DNA from: Pectobacterium punjabense
GTDB taxonomy: Bacteria > Pseudomonadota > Gammaproteobacteria > Enterobacterales > Enterobacteriaceae
Direction: 5' to 3'
Assembly: GCF_012427845.1 (NCBI RefSeq)
Contig: NZ_CP038498.1
Location: 2,914,001 to 2,978,000, forward strand
DNA: 64,000 nt
Positions 49,049 through 59,892 of the stretch are shown here, piece after piece. The notes under the pieces were generated by a model that had not been told where the DNA came from, made no database searches, and was given only the letters and a program-made list of their open reading frames with translations. Positions within the stretch are counted from its first letter, which is position 1, and every line of letters starts with the position of its first letter. The position numbers and the translations under genes are program-made.

Positions 49049-49920
49049 TATCTTTCCTTAGCCAGTCCATATACAGTTTGCCCACGCAAATAGAATTCTC
49101 GACTAATCTGGCTGAAATTCTCTGAATGTCCAGCAAATAACAATCCCCCCGGCTTGAGCATCGGGACGAATCGACGGAGAATACGCTCTTGGGTTTCTTT
49201 ATCGAAATAAATCATTACATTGCGACAAAAAATAGCATCGAATGGTGCAGGGACAGACCAATCGGGGGCGAGCAGATTGAGTTGTTGGAAATGCACCATA
49301 GACGCAAGTTCCGGGCGAACACGAACTAAACCACTATGCGGCCCGGTACCGCGTAAAAAAAACTTCTGTAGCTGCTGTGGAGAAAGAGAACGTAATTCTT
49401 CCTGACGATAGATACCAGCAGTTGCCTTTTCTAACACTTGAGTATCAATATCACTGGCCCACACCTGACATCCACTCGCTTTATTACCTAAGACCTCGGC
49501 AAGTGTCATGGCCAATGAATAAGGCTCTTCACCCGTGGAAGCCGCTGTACTCCAAATCGTATAGCCATTTGGACGTTTTCTGGCATGTTCTGCCAATATA
49601 GGAAAATGGTGAGCTTCGCGAAAAAATGCCGTCAGGTTAGTCGTTAATGCATTAACGAAAGCTTGCCATTCCGCGCTGTTAGGATCTGACTCCAAGAGCG
49701 CTAAATACTGGCCAAAATCATTGATTCCAAGTAAACGGAGACGTCTAACCAAACGGTTATAAACCATTTCTCGTTTGTGATCGGCCAAGACAATTCCAGC
49801 GCGCTGATATATTAATTGGCTGATTCGTCGAAAATGTGTGTCCGACAGCGGCAACCGATCAACCATCTGCGTCAGGATAGACGCAGATTCGGGGCGATTT
49901 TGCGATGGTATACTTTTCAT
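49048..49920 (-). CDS. cheR: Chemoreceptor methyltransferase CheR
   Basis: A 290-residue SAM enzyme. The N-terminal helical part is followed by [21 protein letters not shown] (SAM site near residue 120) and [18 protein letters not shown]. The small beta-subdomain for binding the receptor tail pentapeptide is present. Both receptors in this window end in NWETF, which is its docking peptide. First of cheRBYZ after a 517-base gap. Confidence 0.98.
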   Translation of the reverse strand: MKSIPSQNRPESASILTQMVDRLPLSDTHFRRISQLIYQRAGIVLADHKREMVYNRLVRRLRLLGINDFGQYLALLESDPNSAEWQAFVNALTTNLTAFFREAHHFPILAEHARKRPNGYTIWSTAASTGEEPYSLAMTLAEVLGNKASGCQVWASDIDTQVLEKATAGIYRQEELRSLSPQQLQKFFLRGTGPHSGLVRVRPELASMVHFQQLNLLAPDWSVPAPFDAIFCRNVMIYFDKETQERILRRFVPMLKPGGLLFAGHSENFSQISREFYLRGQTVYGLAKER

Positions 49921-50437
49921 ATCAAACCGCTCGAATAGTGTGTTTTGCTATGGTGTTTTTCAATCTGAACTTTCCTTTACAGCTAACGCAGGTTTTTATT
50001 GTCATTCGTCAATTGCTCATCGCACTGCGATTAAAATTGACACTGTATTGGTAATACACTCCGCAAGTTCTGAAAGCAGAACGCTCAGCGTGTCTGTTCT
50101 ACCAAAGCCACATGCTGTCGGGTGGCATTGTCCCTCTCGTCACAGCTGTGCTACCTGCTTGCTTTGCCTCTGGTTTTATACCAAAGTCAACGTCACCCCA
50201 TCATACCCATAACATAAGTTACAGATTGAACAATACCATGAATTACCCTGCTTAAAAGCACCAAGTGCTATATCGCCGTCAACAGCAAATGTGCACAGAT
50301 AAATTACGCTCACGCTTATCTTTTAAATTAATACAAGTAAACAATCACCCAGCCACCGATACGTAAGCGGCTGGGCATTAACTCACGAGAAGCTTTACAT
50401 ATTGGGTTTACTTATAGCCGCTATACCACGTTTTTTA
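49921..50437. other. 517-base gap between the MCP gene and cheR
   Basis: No convincing gene. In E. coli this place holds another receptor gene (tap). The only structures seen are a short hairpin GTTCTG-AAAG-CAGAAC at 50067-50082 and a CCCAGCC/GGCTGGG stem at 50348-50375, which may end the MCP transcript on the minus strand. No sigma-28 promoter was found before cheR. Confidence 0.45.
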
Positions 50438-52123
50438 TCAGAATGTTTCCCAATTATCATTAGAAGAACCTTCTTTCACTTTCTTACCGCCATTTGCTGA
50501 TGGAGCCAACAATACAGGCTTTTGCGCGGTTGCTGCTGACGTTGTTCTTCTAAACGAACCCGTCTCTTCAGACAGCCGGAATACAGCAACAGCTTGGTTT
50601 AACACTTTAACTTGCTCTTCCAAAGCAACTGCAGCGGCAGCAGACTCTTCAACCAAAGAGGCGTTCTGTTGCGTTACGCGATCCATTTCAGTAACAGCCT
50701 GGCCAACCTGATCGATGCCTTTACTTTGCTCATCAGAGGCCGAGGCAATTTCGCCCATAATATCTGTTACACGAGTGACCGCACTGACGATTTCTCCCAT
50801 CGTCTCGCCCGCACTTTCAACCAGAACAGAACCTTCATCGACCCGGTTGACTGAATCTTCAATCAGACTTTTTATTTCTTTCGCAGCCTGAGCACTACGT
50901 TGTGCCAAATTGCGAACTTCCCCTGCAACAACCGCAAACCCACGCCCCTGCTCCCCAGCTCTGGCAGCTTCAACCGCCGCATTCAGCGCAAGGATATTGG
51001 TTTGGAAAGCGATACCATCAATCACACTAGTAATATCGGCAATTTTTTGCGAACTTCCAGCGATATTGTGCATGGTTTTGACGACATTATCGACAACCTT
51101 GCCCCCTTTCTGCGCAGTCTCTGACGCACTTAGTGCCAACTGGCTGGCTTGGCGGGCATTTTCCGCATTCTGTTTAACCGTTGCCGTTAGTTGTTCCATG
51201 CTGGCAGCCGTTTCTTCTAACGAAGCAGCCTGTTGTTCTGTACGTGAGGAAAGATCGTTATTCCCGGCACTAATTTCCGTCGCGCCAGTATAGATAGCAT
51301 CGGCACCTTGTCGGACCGCACTCACCGTTGAAACAAACTCGCTTTGCATATGACGAATACTGTCAGCGAGAATACCCATTTCATTGCTGCTATGAAAATT
51401 GGTTGTCTTTGTCAAATCACCTTTCGCAATATGACGAATATGTTCAACAATATTATTTAGCGGCCTCATTAATAATTGTTGAATACCAATCCAGGAAATC
51501 AAGGCTAACGCAAAAACCAACACGGTAATGAAGCCAAGTATCCAAAGTGCCGAATCGTAAGCTTCATCATTTTTAGTTATGCCAGCCTGATAAAGCTTGT
51601 CGCTTTCAGCTTTATAGGTGTAATACGCTTTTTCAAAGTTATCCTGAAAACGCTGTGTCGGCTGATCAATAAATTTCTTAAATTCCCCTGCGTTCAAGAA
51701 CTGAATTAATTCAATCAACGCGCCATTCAAAGCCACATAATTCTCTTTTACGCCCCGGGCAACACTTTCATCTTGACGTGAATCCTGCGGCACTTTCTCA
51801 TACCGTGAGAAAAAATCGTTTGCTACAGACAGTTGCTTTTGAGCAGAAACCAAAAGCTCTTTCCCCCCGGCTCCCGTGCCCGCACCACTAGCATCAAGAG
51901 CAAAACGCGTGCCAGCACGGTTAAGTGTATTGCGGGTCTGTAATAAATATGACCATGCTGAATCCAGTTCAGAACGCTTCTGGTTAATAACCTGCGTTGA
52001 GCTGAAGATATCCTTATCATTTTTTAATGCACTAAAAAATAAACCACCAGAAATAAGCTGAAGGGCTCCAAACAACACCAACACAAGCATCAAACCTGTG
52101 ACAACTTTTATACGGTTAAACAT
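50438..52123 (-). CDS. Methyl-accepting chemotaxis protein
   Basis: A 561-residue receptor. The first span lies near residues 8-33, then a periplasmic four-helix type sensor (about 34-195), the second span near 200-220, HAMP, and the signaling tip [30 protein letters not shown]. It ends in NWETF, the CheR/CheB docking pentapeptide. The ATG at 52123 (AAAAGGCG upstream) is preferred; the upstream frame from 52201 overlaps its promoter. The ligand cannot be told from the sequence. It lies beside cheW. Confidence 0.95.
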   Translation of the reverse strand: MFNRIKVVTGLMLVLVLFGALQLISGGLFFSALKNDKDIFSSTQVINQKRSELDSAWSYLLQTRNTLNRAGTRFALDASGAGTGAGGKELLVSAQKQLSVANDFFSRYEKVPQDSRQDESVARGVKENYVALNGALIELIQFLNAGEFKKFIDQPTQRFQDNFEKAYYTYKAESDKLYQAGITKNDEAYDSALWILGFITVLVFALALISWIGIQQLLMRPLNNIVEHIRHIAKGDLTKTTNFHSSNEMGILADSIRHMQSEFVSTVSAVRQGADAIYTGATEISAGNNDLSSRTEQQAASLEETAASMEQLTATVKQNAENARQASQLALSASETAQKGGKVVDNVVKTMHNIAGSSQKIADITSVIDGIAFQTNILALNAAVEAARAGEQGRGFAVVAGEVRNLAQRSAQAAKEIKSLIEDSVNRVDEGSVLVESAGETMGEIVSAVTRVTDIMGEIASASDEQSKGIDQVGQAVTEMDRVTQQNASLVEESAAAAVALEEQVKVLNQAVAVFRLSEETGSFRRTTSAATAQKPVLLAPSANGGKKVKEGSSNDNWETF

Positions 52124-52155
52124 ACAACGCCTTTTGAGTAGACCAACCACCGATA

Positions 52156-52182
52156 ATATCGGCATTATTCTGGATATCTTTA
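52156..52182 (-). promoter_or_regulatory. Sigma-28 promoter of the MCP gene
   Basis: The minus strand has TAAA, 15 bases, then GCCGATAT, 33 bases before the start at 52123. It supports that start and shows the receptor has its own late promoter besides possible read-through from cheW. Confidence 0.85.
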
Positions 52183-52258
52183 CGAATTTCTGAACTGACA
52201 AGGATATGGCTAAGGAAGGTTTTCGGGGCCACTTTCGTAGCCCCTGAAGGCCGATAAA

Positions 52259-52756
52259 TTAGACTTTCAATACACTATCAACCAGCGCCATTTCTTCGCT
52301 GCTCAACAGTTTTTCGATATCAACCAAAATCAGCATTCTCTCACCCAGAGAACCCAAACCAGTCAGGTACTCTGTTGACAGTGTTACGGCAAACTCTGGT
52401 GCAGGTCGAATTTGGTCCGCAGTCAATGACAATACATCGGACACACCATCTACAACGATACCAACAACACGCTGCCCAAGGTTCAGAACAATAACAACCG
52501 TGTTGTCATCGTATTCAACATCTTGCTTGGCAAATTTAATGCGCAAGTCAACGATAGGGACAATAACACCACGTAGATTGGTCACACCCTTAATGAAAGA
52601 AGGCGTGTTGGCAATACGCGTTACTTGGTCATAACCGCGAATTTCTTGTACTTTTAAAATATCAACGCCGTACTCTTCGTCACCCAGCGTAAAAATCAGG
52701 AATTCCTGTCCTACGGTTTCGCCAGTTAATTTGGTGACGCTTGCAAGTCCAGTCAT
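52259..52756 (-). CDS. cheW: Chemotaxis coupling protein CheW
   Basis: A 165-residue SH3-like adaptor that links receptors to CheA. It contains [36 protein letters not shown] and [10 protein letters not shown]. The ATG at 52756 with AAGGGTGG upstream is preferred over a GTG three codons earlier. 32 bases after cheA. Confidence 0.98.
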   Translation of the reverse strand: MTGLASVTKLTGETVGQEFLIFTLGDEEYGVDILKVQEIRGYDQVTRIANTPSFIKGVTNLRGVIVPIVDLRIKFAKQDVEYDDNTVVIVLNLGQRVVGIVVDGVSDVLSLTADQIRPAPEFAVTLSTEYLTGLGSLGERMLILVDIEKLLSSEEMALVDSVLKV

Positions 52757-52787
52757 GTTTTCCACCCTTTATTAACGATCTGTTTTA

Positions 52788-54797
52788 TTAAGCAGCAGTT
52801 TCAACCACACGCTTTTCACGATTAAGCGCTTGTAACGCTGAAACATCCACAATCAGCGCAACGCTACCATCACCAAGAATGGTAGCGGCTGAAACGCCTG
52901 GTACCTTGCGATAATTACTTTCCAAGTTTTTGACGACGACCTGATGTTGCCCAATCAACTGATCGACCAACAAGGCATAACGTCGACCTGCACTCTGTAG
53001 AATAACGACTATACCCTGAGTCGCATCCGTTTTAGCACCATCCACATCAAAGATATGGAATAGTTCAACGAGAGGTAAATATTCACCACGAACTTGTAGC
53101 ACACGCTCACCACCCGCTAACGGGTACAGGTCTTCAGACTGAGGTTGCAAAGACTCCATCACGGCGTTAAGCGGTAGAATAAAGACTTCATTGTTAACTT
53201 TAACGGACATACCATCAAGGATGGCCAACGTTAATGGTAACAAGATTCTTATCGTTGTACCTTTTCCAGCCTGGAAGTGGATTTCAACATGTCCGCCCAT
53301 TTCCTGGATATTTCGCTTGACGACATCCATGCCGACACCACGGCCAGAGACGTCAGTGACCTTCTCTGCTGTGGAGAAGCCAGGAGCGAAAATCAACATG
53401 CCCACTTCTTCATCAGACATTGCATCGCTCACCGCCAACCCTTGAGACAGGGCTTTAGCAAGAATTCTTTCACGGTTAAGCCCGGCCCCATCGTCGATAA
53501 CCTCAATGCAGATGTTACCGCCTTGATGTTCCGCAGAAAGCGTCAGGTTACCCACAGCAGACTTACCAGCAGCAACGCGTTTATCTGGAGACTCGATACC
53601 GTGATCTAGGCTGTTACGCACCAAGTGTGTCAGAGGATCAATAATACGTTCGATCAAACTCTTATCCAATTCAGTCGAGCTCCCCATCAGCGTTAACTCG
53701 ACCTGCTTATCCAACTTGGCAGCCAAATCACGCACCAAACGAGGGAAGCGACTAAATACATATTCCATCGGCATCATACGAATGGACATAACCGACTCTT
53801 GCAGATCGCGGGCGTTGCGTTCCAATTGCCCCATGCTATTGAGCAGATCGCCGTGCGCCACAGGGTCAAGTTCACTTGAGCGCTGTGCCAGCATAGATTG
53901 CGTAATCACTAACTCACCAACCAGGTTGATAAGTTGGTCAACTTTCTCAACCGCTACACGAATGCTGGTATCACCGGTTTTTGCTTTATTTTTTCCATTT
54001 TCTGGGGCAGATTGCGGTTTTGCTGCAACAGGTGCAGACGGTGCTATTGGCGCAACGGGGGCTTCAACAACAGTTAACGTTTCTGCGACTTCAGCGACAA
54101 CGGGTTGACTGGCTACGGCAGACTTGAAACTGATTTGCTCTGGTTCAAGAACAAAACACAGTACAGCGCTAATATCGTCTTCACTTTCAGATGTAACTAA
54201 TGTCACTTCTACGCTAGTGTCAGTCTGGTGGGGATCTTTAACGGTTCCCAGATTACCAAGTTCTTCCAGCATCTGAGGTATTTCCTGAGATTTCAGGCCA
54301 GTTAATGCGATACGCATTTCACCTTTACCTACATCATTAGATGTTGGGCTGACCGAGTACAGGGTTGTAGACGATGTGTCAGACTGGGTTGCGCCACCAT
54401 CTGCTTTAGACTCCAGAGCAAGCTGGCGCAAGGCCTGACAGATATACTCAAAGCTCTCAGCATTGGGTTCCTGTGCGGTTTTATAAGCGTCCAACTGATC
54501 CTGCATGATGTCTTTTGTTTCCAGAAACAGGTTAATGATATCAGTGCTAAGACGCATTTCACTACGTCTTGCCCCATCGAGTAGATTTTCTAAAAGGTGC
54601 GTAGTTTCCTGCAAAATTTTAAAACCGAATGTGCCCGCACCTCCTTTTATGGAGTGAGCCGCACGGAAAATCGCATTTAATTGTTCGGTATCAGGCTCTG
54701 AAGGATCCAACAATAATAAATGTTGTTCCATATCTGCCAGTAATTCATCTGCTTCATCAAAGAAAGTTTGATAGAAAGCACTCATGTCCATGCTCAC
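52788..54797 (-). CDS. cheA: Chemotaxis sensor kinase CheA
   Basis: A 669-residue histidine kinase. P1 has the phospho-His in AIFRAAHSIKGGAGTFGF (about residue 48). The P2 CheY-binding part (about 160-230) and a Pro/Ala-rich linker follow. P3 contains INLVGELVITQSMLAQRSS, P4 carries HLVRNSLDHGIE, DDGAGLNRE and GRGVGMDVVKR, and P5 is CheW-like. Start GTG at 54797, as in E. coli. Follows motB by 27 bases. Confidence 0.98.
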   Translation of the reverse strand: MSMDMSAFYQTFFDEADELLADMEQHLLLLDPSEPDTEQLNAIFRAAHSIKGGAGTFGFKILQETTHLLENLLDGARRSEMRLSTDIINLFLETKDIMQDQLDAYKTAQEPNAESFEYICQALRQLALESKADGGATQSDTSSTTLYSVSPTSNDVGKGEMRIALTGLKSQEIPQMLEELGNLGTVKDPHQTDTSVEVTLVTSESEDDISAVLCFVLEPEQISFKSAVASQPVVAEVAETLTVVEAPVAPIAPSAPVAAKPQSAPENGKNKAKTGDTSIRVAVEKVDQLINLVGELVITQSMLAQRSSELDPVAHGDLLNSMGQLERNARDLQESVMSIRMMPMEYVFSRFPRLVRDLAAKLDKQVELTLMGSSTELDKSLIERIIDPLTHLVRNSLDHGIESPDKRVAAGKSAVGNLTLSAEHQGGNICIEVIDDGAGLNRERILAKALSQGLAVSDAMSDEEVGMLIFAPGFSTAEKVTDVSGRGVGMDVVKRNIQEMGGHVEIHFQAGKGTTIRILLPLTLAILDGMSVKVNNEVFILPLNAVMESLQPQSEDLYPLAGGERVLQVRGEYLPLVELFHIFDVDGAKTDATQGIVVILQSAGRRYALLVDQLIGQHQVVVKNLESNYRKVPGVSAATILGDGSVALIVDVSALQALNREKRVVETAA

Positions 54798-54824
54798 GTG
54801 GTCACCTCAGCTGTGAATCGCGGC

Positions 54825-55877
54825 TTATTGAGAAGGCGTCGCCTGGCTATCCGGCGCAGCAGGCAACGCAGTAGTTGGCTGTTGACGCTCTGGAGCAGGA
54901 ACTCCATTTGTTGGTTGTGGCAATGCCTCACCACTTCCACCCGTATTGTTATCACTATTTTCGGCAGTCGGCGTGGTAGGTTTAGGCTTATCCAACCCCA
55001 TATTTTGTAAATTTTCTGCTTTGTCTATATTTACAGCAGAGCTTTCTGCATTTTCTTCTTCAATATCCTTCTGAGCTTGTTTGCTCAGTACCAAGAGACT
55101 GATACGTCGATTAATCGCATCATTTCCGCTTGTCGCCTGCTTGAGGCTCATTGTCGCAGCCATGCCCACAACGCGCAAAACTTTTCCATCAGACAAACCA
55201 CCAAAAATAAGCTCTCGACGTGATGCATTGGCGCGATCAGCAGATAATTCCCAGTTGCTATAACCGCGTTCCCCTGTCGTATACTGAACATCATCGGTAT
55301 GGCCTGAAATACTCAGTTTATTGGGGAAGTCATTCAAAATAGGGGCTATCGCACGCAGGATATCCCGCATATAAGGCTCAACCTGCGCACTCCCGGTTTT
55401 AAACATTGGACGGTTTTGGCTATCAATGATTTGGATACGCAACCCTTCCTCAATCATCTCAATCAGCAAATGTGGACGGAGTGCACGTAATCGGGGATCG
55501 GCCTCAATTAACTGATCCAAACGCTCGCGTAGTTTATTCAGTCGAGCCTCATCCAGTTTCTTTTCTACGTTATCTGTTTTGATGGCCTTTTTCACTTCAC
55601 CATCTTGTTGAGTTGGATCGTTTCCCCCACCAGGGATTGGGCTGGAACTGTCGCTTGATTTAGAGCCTGAAGTTAATGCAACCTTTAATGGGGTACGAAA
55701 ATACTCCGCGATTTGGGCCAACTGCATAGGTGTAGAAATCGCGATGAGCCACATAACCAGAAACAATGCCATCATTGCTGTCATAAAGTCAGCGTAGGCA
55801 ATCTTCCAAGAGCCACCATGGTGACCCCCATGCCCAGATTTGCGCTTTTTGCGAATAATGGGATGCTGATGTTTCAT
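54825..55877 (-). CDS. motB: Motor stator protein MotB
   Basis: A 350-residue stator subunit. The single span near residues 28-49 has the proton-carrying Asp in [19 protein letters not shown]. The OmpA-like peptidoglycan-binding domain (about 165-270) contains [11 protein letters not shown]. The Pro-rich C-terminal tail (about 290-350) makes it longer than E. coli MotB (308). The ATG overlaps the motA stop by four bases. Confidence 0.98.
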   Translation of the reverse strand: MKHQHPIIRKKRKSGHGGHHGGSWKIAYADFMTAMMALFLVMWLIAISTPMQLAQIAEYFRTPLKVALTSGSKSSDSSSPIPGGGNDPTQQDGEVKKAIKTDNVEKKLDEARLNKLRERLDQLIEADPRLRALRPHLLIEMIEEGLRIQIIDSQNRPMFKTGSAQVEPYMRDILRAIAPILNDFPNKLSISGHTDDVQYTTGERGYSNWELSADRANASRRELIFGGLSDGKVLRVVGMAATMSLKQATSGNDAINRRISLLVLSKQAQKDIEEENAESSAVNIDKAENLQNMGLDKPKPTTPTAENSDNNTGGSGEALPQPTNGVPAPERQQPTTALPAAPDSQATPSQ

Positions 55878-56761
55878 GCGTTACTATCCGACGCTTGCTG
55901 GGTCGGCGATTTTACACGACGAATATGTTCTTCCAATTCTGTAAAAGAAGGACGCTCCGTTGAGTACAGCGTTTTACGTCCAAACTCCACAGCAATCTGC
56001 GGTGCATAGCCATTAAGGCTCGACAGTAAAGTCACTTTAATACACTGCAATACCTTGATTTTTTCTGCATTTTTCTGCCGCAGCAAGGCTGCTAATGGAG
56101 AGACGAAACCGTAAGCCAGTAGGATACCAAGAAAAGTTCCCACCATGGCATGGGCAATCATCATCCCTAACTCAGCGGCAGGCCGGTCAACATAGGCTAA
56201 TGAGTGAACAACGCCCATAACTGCTGCAACAATACCAAATGCTGGGAGGCCGTCGCCCATCATTGTCAGGCTGCTCGCGGGGACTTCACTTTCATGTTCA
56301 ATCGTTTCGATCTCTTCGTCCATCAGCGTTTCAATCTCAAACGCATTCATGTTACCACTGACCATCAAACGCAAATAATCGGTGATAAACTCAACAATAT
56401 TGTTGTCGGAAAGAATATTCGGATAGCTCGAGAAGATCTCGCTCTCGCGAGGATTATCAATATCAAACTCAAGCGAAAGCATCCCTTGCTGGCGAGACTT
56501 AGCCATCACACGAAAGAGCAAGGCCATAAGATCCATATACAAAGCTTTATTATACTTGGAGCCTTTGACCAAAAGAGGCAGCGCTCGAAGCGTTGCTTTT
56601 ATCGCCTTTCCATTGTTGCCAACAATGAAAGCGCCTAACGCTGCACCACCGATAATCAGTAACTCCGAAGGCTGATAAAGCGCACCCAAGGCCCCACCGA
56701 CCATGAGATAACCGCCGAGTATCGAGGCCACAATCACGATATAACCCAATATAACCAGCAC
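55874..56761 (-). CDS. motA: Motor stator protein MotA
   Basis: A 295-residue inner-membrane protein with four spans (about 2-20, 32-52, 170-190, 203-223) and a cytoplasmic loop carrying the charged residues that touch FliG. It starts at GTG 56761 with AAGGA seven bases upstream. First of motABcheAW. No good sigma-28 match was seen in its upstream gap. Confidence 0.98.
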   Translation of the reverse strand: MLVILGYIVIVASILGGYLMVGGALGALYQPSELLIIGGAALGAFIVGNNGKAIKATLRALPLLVKGSKYNKALYMDLMALLFRVMAKSRQQGMLSLEFDIDNPRESEIFSSYPNILSDNNIVEFITDYLRLMVSGNMNAFEIETLMDEEIETIEHESEVPASSLTMMGDGLPAFGIVAAVMGVVHSLAYVDRPAAELGMMIAHAMVGTFLGILLAYGFVSPLAALLRQKNAEKIKVLQCIKVTLLSSLNGYAPQIAVEFGRKTLYSTERPSFTELEEHIRRVKSPTQQASDSNA

Positions 56762-56837
56762 AAGAAATCCTTATAATAAAAAAGGTGGGCGGAAAGTGAG
56801 ATAAAACTGCGGAGCCGTAGCCAAGACGTTCTTGAGG

Positions 56838-56875
56838 AAAAAACCTATCACTGCTTTCACAAGCAACAGTGATAG
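56838..56875 (-). terminator. flhDC terminator
   Basis: On the minus strand CTATCACTG pairs with CAGTGATAG, then G and six T follow. It lies shortly after flhC and separates the master regulator from motA. Confidence 0.8.
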
Positions 56876-56897
56876 ATTCACAAATCGCGCTACAGGC

Positions 56898-57476
56898 TCA
56901 GACTGCGTGTTTTACCTGTTCATCCAGCAGTTGAGGTATTATATCGGCAAGATTTTGCGAAAGTTTACGCCTTTTTACCGCTCTGGAAGGCGGTTGGCAC
57001 AAACTACAAACAAAACTGTTTTTAGGCTGATGAGCGTGAGTAATAAACATCCCTTTACAGCAATTGCATGACGACAGTTGCAGCATACCGCTGTCAACAA
57101 ACCGGACTAATGTCCAAGCTCGAGTCAATGCCAACAGAGGAGAATCACTCTGAGGTGCACACTGTTCCAAGTACAATCGATACGATTTAATGACTGCTTC
57201 AACACCGCTACACTGCCCATTCTTAATTAAAAAGCTATAAGCGTTGTAGAACATTGATGAATGAATATTCTGTTCCCAGGTCATAAACCAATCCGTTGAA
57301 AAAGGCAACATTCCCTTTGGTGGCGGACTTCCTCTAAGTTCTTTATACAGCTTGATCAAACGCCCGCGACTTAACTGAGTCTCACTCTCTAACATCTGTA
57401 AACGAGCACCAAGCGAAATGAGCTCCATCGCCAACTGGATATCTTTCGCTTCCTGAACAATACTTTTCTCCGCCAT
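56898..57476 (-). CDS. flhC: Flagellar master regulator subunit FlhC
   Basis: A 192-residue DNA-binding subunit of FlhD4C2, which activates class 2 flagellar promoters. The zinc-binding cysteines are CNCC and CSLC near residues 137 and 157. The ATG at 57476 gives exactly the E. coli length; a GTG one codon earlier touches the flhD stop. Confidence 0.98.
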   Translation of the reverse strand: MAEKSIVQEAKDIQLAMELISLGARLQMLESETQLSRGRLIKLYKELRGSPPPKGMLPFSTDWFMTWEQNIHSSMFYNAYSFLIKNGQCSGVEAVIKSYRLYLEQCAPQSDSPLLALTRAWTLVRFVDSGMLQLSSCNCCKGMFITHAHQPKNSFVCSLCQPPSRAVKRRKLSQNLADIIPQLLDEQVKHAV

Positions 57477-57479
57477 CAC

Positions 57480-57839
57480 TTATGCCCTTTTCTTAGGCAG
57501 GTTTTCTTCTTTCGAAGTTAACTGTTGTAATAAGTGGCTCGACAACAAAATCCCCGTATGAATTTGCTGTAAATCATCCACACGCGATTCCTGAGTCAAC
57601 ACTTTGATTGTATTGTGATCGTTAAAACGAAAATGGCATATTAGTTGGTTGGTTTCTGCCAGTTTTACCATCTGCGGCAGAGTCAGTTGCATCAAGATAT
57701 CAGCCATCTCGTCATTGATTCCTAGACGAAACATCGCAGAAGCTTTTTCATCATTAATTAAGCGTTGCGCCAGTAACAAATAAGACAGATTAATGTCATA
57801 AATGTGTTTGAGTAATTCAGAGGTACCCATATTTCCCAT
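57480..57839 (-). CDS. flhD: Flagellar master regulator subunit FlhD
   Basis: A 119-residue helical partner of FlhC. It contains HTSELLKH-like [20 protein letters not shown] and the conserved [16 protein letters not shown] segment. First gene of flhDC, with a roughly 250-base leader upstream and a CRP site at 58162. Confidence 0.98.
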   Translation of the reverse strand: MGNMGTSELLKHIYDINLSYLLLAQRLINDEKASAMFRLGINDEMADILMQLTLPQMVKLAETNQLICHFRFNDHNTIKVLTQESRVDDLQQIHTGILLSSHLLQQLTSKEENLPKKRA

Positions 57840-58102
57840 CCCGACAGGCTATGTTTAAAACATAAGTTAGGTGATAGACCATATCGCCCAGTTCGAAAAT
57901 CACTCTCCATTGATGGCATAAAAAACTATCGGTGCCAGATACTGCAAGTTACTACTTCATCATTTCTTATTCGGGCAATGCTACTTGCCAACTTTAGCCA
58001 ACTTTGCGCATCACGCGGAGAATCCGTTCATCCGCTGCTTTCCTGATCCTTCGATGAAGACTCACTCAACCAAGAGCATAGGATTAATCCTAAAACAGCG
58101 CA

Positions 58103-58132
58103 ACTGTACCGCCTAATCCATAGCACACACAA
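58103..58132 (-). promoter_or_regulatory. Candidate flhDC promoter
   Basis: The minus strand has TTGTGT, 18 bases, then TACAGT. The predicted transcription start lies about 72 bases past the CRP-site centre, the same spacing as in the E. coli flhDC promoter. Confidence 0.5.
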
Positions 58133-58161
58133 CGCGACTGAAGAAGAATTTTGGCCATTAT

Positions 58162-58177
58162 GTGACGCAAGTCACAC
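58162..58177. promoter_or_regulatory. CRP-cAMP binding site upstream of flhDC
   Basis: TGTGACGCAAGTCACA matches the CRP core TGTGA-N6-TCACA perfectly. It suggests catabolite control of motility. Confidence 0.75.
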
Positions 58178-58656
58178 AAATGAAAGCATTATGAATCAAG
58201 CTGCCTCTGGTCAGATCACTTTCATGCGTATTTTCACACCCAAAATGCACAGTAAACGTTACAAAAAGAGCGTTGAAAATAATAAAAAAGAAACAATTTG
58301 CTTGCTATGTAAATGATACATATACAAAAATATCATCATACCCGATATGCGCGCCGTCATGTAAGTTTATACCTTTCATGAAAAACTTACACTTTTTCCC
58401 CAAAAAACTCTCAACGATATGTTTTGATGCAAAATGTACTCATTCTTTACCAAGCTATTACACGTATAAATGTAACAAAAAAGTCGAAAAAAGGATAATT
58501 TATTGATTTTAAATAAAATAGTAAGTCATCGGGATTAGTTGCAACCGCTATGGTATGAGGTCATACAAAGCACAGCATGACCTTAGCGATCTCAAACGTT
58601 ACCCCCAGAATGCAACATTAGGAAGTTATCTGGTTGTAATAAAAATAATTTTCTGA

Positions 58657-59583
58657 TCACATCTTCGTAACCCGGTTAACCAACCAAATACCTGAACATA
58701 CCAAGATGAGTGCAAAGAAATATTTCCACTCCAGAATACTTTCATTAAGAAACAACGCTGACAACGCGGTACCGGATACGGGAATGAGAAAATTAAATGG
58801 TGCGACCATGCCGACCCGATTATATTTCAGCAATTGACTCCATAATGAAAAAGCGATTGAAGATAGCAAAATAAGGTAGCCGAGCATCAGCACTGCTTTC
58901 CAATCGGGTATAACTAGCGATCCACCTGTACAATACCCTGACACCGTTAAGATAACGCCACCAATCGCTAATTGATAACCCGTCATAATAGTTGGGTCCA
59001 TCGTTTGTGATATCCGCTTACCATATATTGTCGATGCTGACAAAATAAATGCAGCAATAACAACGAACCCATCACCTAACAGCGTAAAACTAATACTCAT
59101 TTCATCACTGCTAATATTAACGGCCATTACACCAGCGAAACCTAATATACAGCCAGTTAGCTTATTAGCATTTAACTTATCATTCTTGTACAGATAATGA
59201 GCAAGCAGTACACTGAAAAAAGTACTGGTTGCGTTCATAATTGAACCTTTAACACCCGTGGTATATGCCAGACCGATATAGAAAAAAACATATTGCAACG
59301 ATGTTTGAAATGTTCCCAAGATTGTCAGTTGGGCTAACTGCCTCGGCCGAAACCGCCCGATAGACCGACCGCTTAGCACGGCTAGCACCAACAGTAACAG
59401 CCCAGCAAACGCGAAACGGTAACCCGCAAAAACAAGTTTCCCAGGAATATCATTATCCGCAATGTGAAACAGGTCATAGCCATTTTTAATGGCTGGATAA
59501 GCACTCCCCCATAGTAAACAACATAATGTGGCGATAAAAAAAACAACTTTTTTATCAGAAAAAAAATGCGTATGCTTTTCCAA
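58657..59583 (-). CDS. EamA/DMT-family transporter
   Basis: A 308-residue protein with ten hydrophobic spans and two EamA repeats (LCCLLWGSAYPAIKNGYDL in the first; FLIPVSGTALSALFLNE in the second). Members export amino acids or other metabolites; the substrate is unknown here. The start is a TTG with a strong GGAGG eight bases upstream. It sits between the flhDC control region and a receptor gene, with no visible link to flagella. Confidence 0.88.
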   Translation of the reverse strand: MEKHTHFFSDKKVVFFIATLCCLLWGSAYPAIKNGYDLFHIADNDIPGKLVFAGYRFAFAGLLLLVLAVLSGRSIGRFRPRQLAQLTILGTFQTSLQYVFFYIGLAYTTGVKGSIMNATSTFFSVLLAHYLYKNDKLNANKLTGCILGFAGVMAVNISSDEMSISFTLLGDGFVVIAAFILSASTIYGKRISQTMDPTIMTGYQLAIGGVILTVSGYCTGGSLVIPDWKAVLMLGYLILLSSIAFSLWSQLLKYNRVGMVAPFNFLIPVSGTALSALFLNESILEWKYFFALILVCSGIWLVNRVTKM

Positions 59584-59892
59584 GAAAGATCCCTCCGAAG
59601 ATAGATTTCACACAATAGCGTTGAAGCACAGACAAATAAAGTTAGTGTGTCAGACTCTTCGTTTTTATTATCAATTTGTATGATTTCGCATCACGTGATT
59701 TTCTTTTCTTTTTAAAGCGTTAAAAACGTGATCGGGATCGCATCGAATTTGATTAAGGTTTCCCAATATATGCCGATTATCTTTTACATTGGTTGTTTAG
59801 ATAATGGATTGTCATTAATGTAGACACTAAAACCTAAACGCTAATGCCGCCGCTAGTGGCATGGTAAATCATAATTTCCTGAGAATGAGTGA
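59584..59892. other. Divergent gap between the transporter and the second MCP
   Basis: 309 bases, AT-rich. Holds the candidate sigma-28 promoter for the receptor at 59754-59779; nothing else was recognised. Confidence 0.45.
59754..59779 (+). promoter_or_regulatory. Sigma-28 promoter of the second MCP
   Basis: TAAGGTTT, ten bases, then GCCGATTA, against TAAAGTTT-N11-GCCGATAA. Spacing is one base short. Confidence 0.55.

Larger units (their letters stand above)
57840..58656. other. flhDC upstream region, 817 bases without a gene
   Basis: Holds the CRP site (58162-58177) and a matching promoter (58103-58132), leaving a leader of about 255 bases for flhD. A 77-codon plus-strand frame at 58273-58506 has a composition unlike a real protein and no good ribosome site. 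The rest is AT-rich and probably binds regulators such as H-NS, but no site was placed. Confidence 0.5.

Noticed and set aside
49838..50212. 124-codon plus-strand frame across the cheR start
   Set aside because: It overlaps the well-supported cheR gene on the other strand, and its composition is unlike a protein.
50190..50240. Possible second palindromic intergenic repeat (ATACCCATAACATAAGTTACAG)
   Set aside because: Only one arm is vaguely similar to the repeat at 125-193, and the opposite arm is missing.
56762..56840. Sigma-28 promoter for motA
   Set aside because: No stretch close to TAAA-N15-GCCGATAA was found in this gap.
58273..58506. 77-codon plus-strand frame upstream of flhD
   Set aside because: It lies in AT-rich control DNA, has no good ribosome site, an odd composition and no recognisable family.
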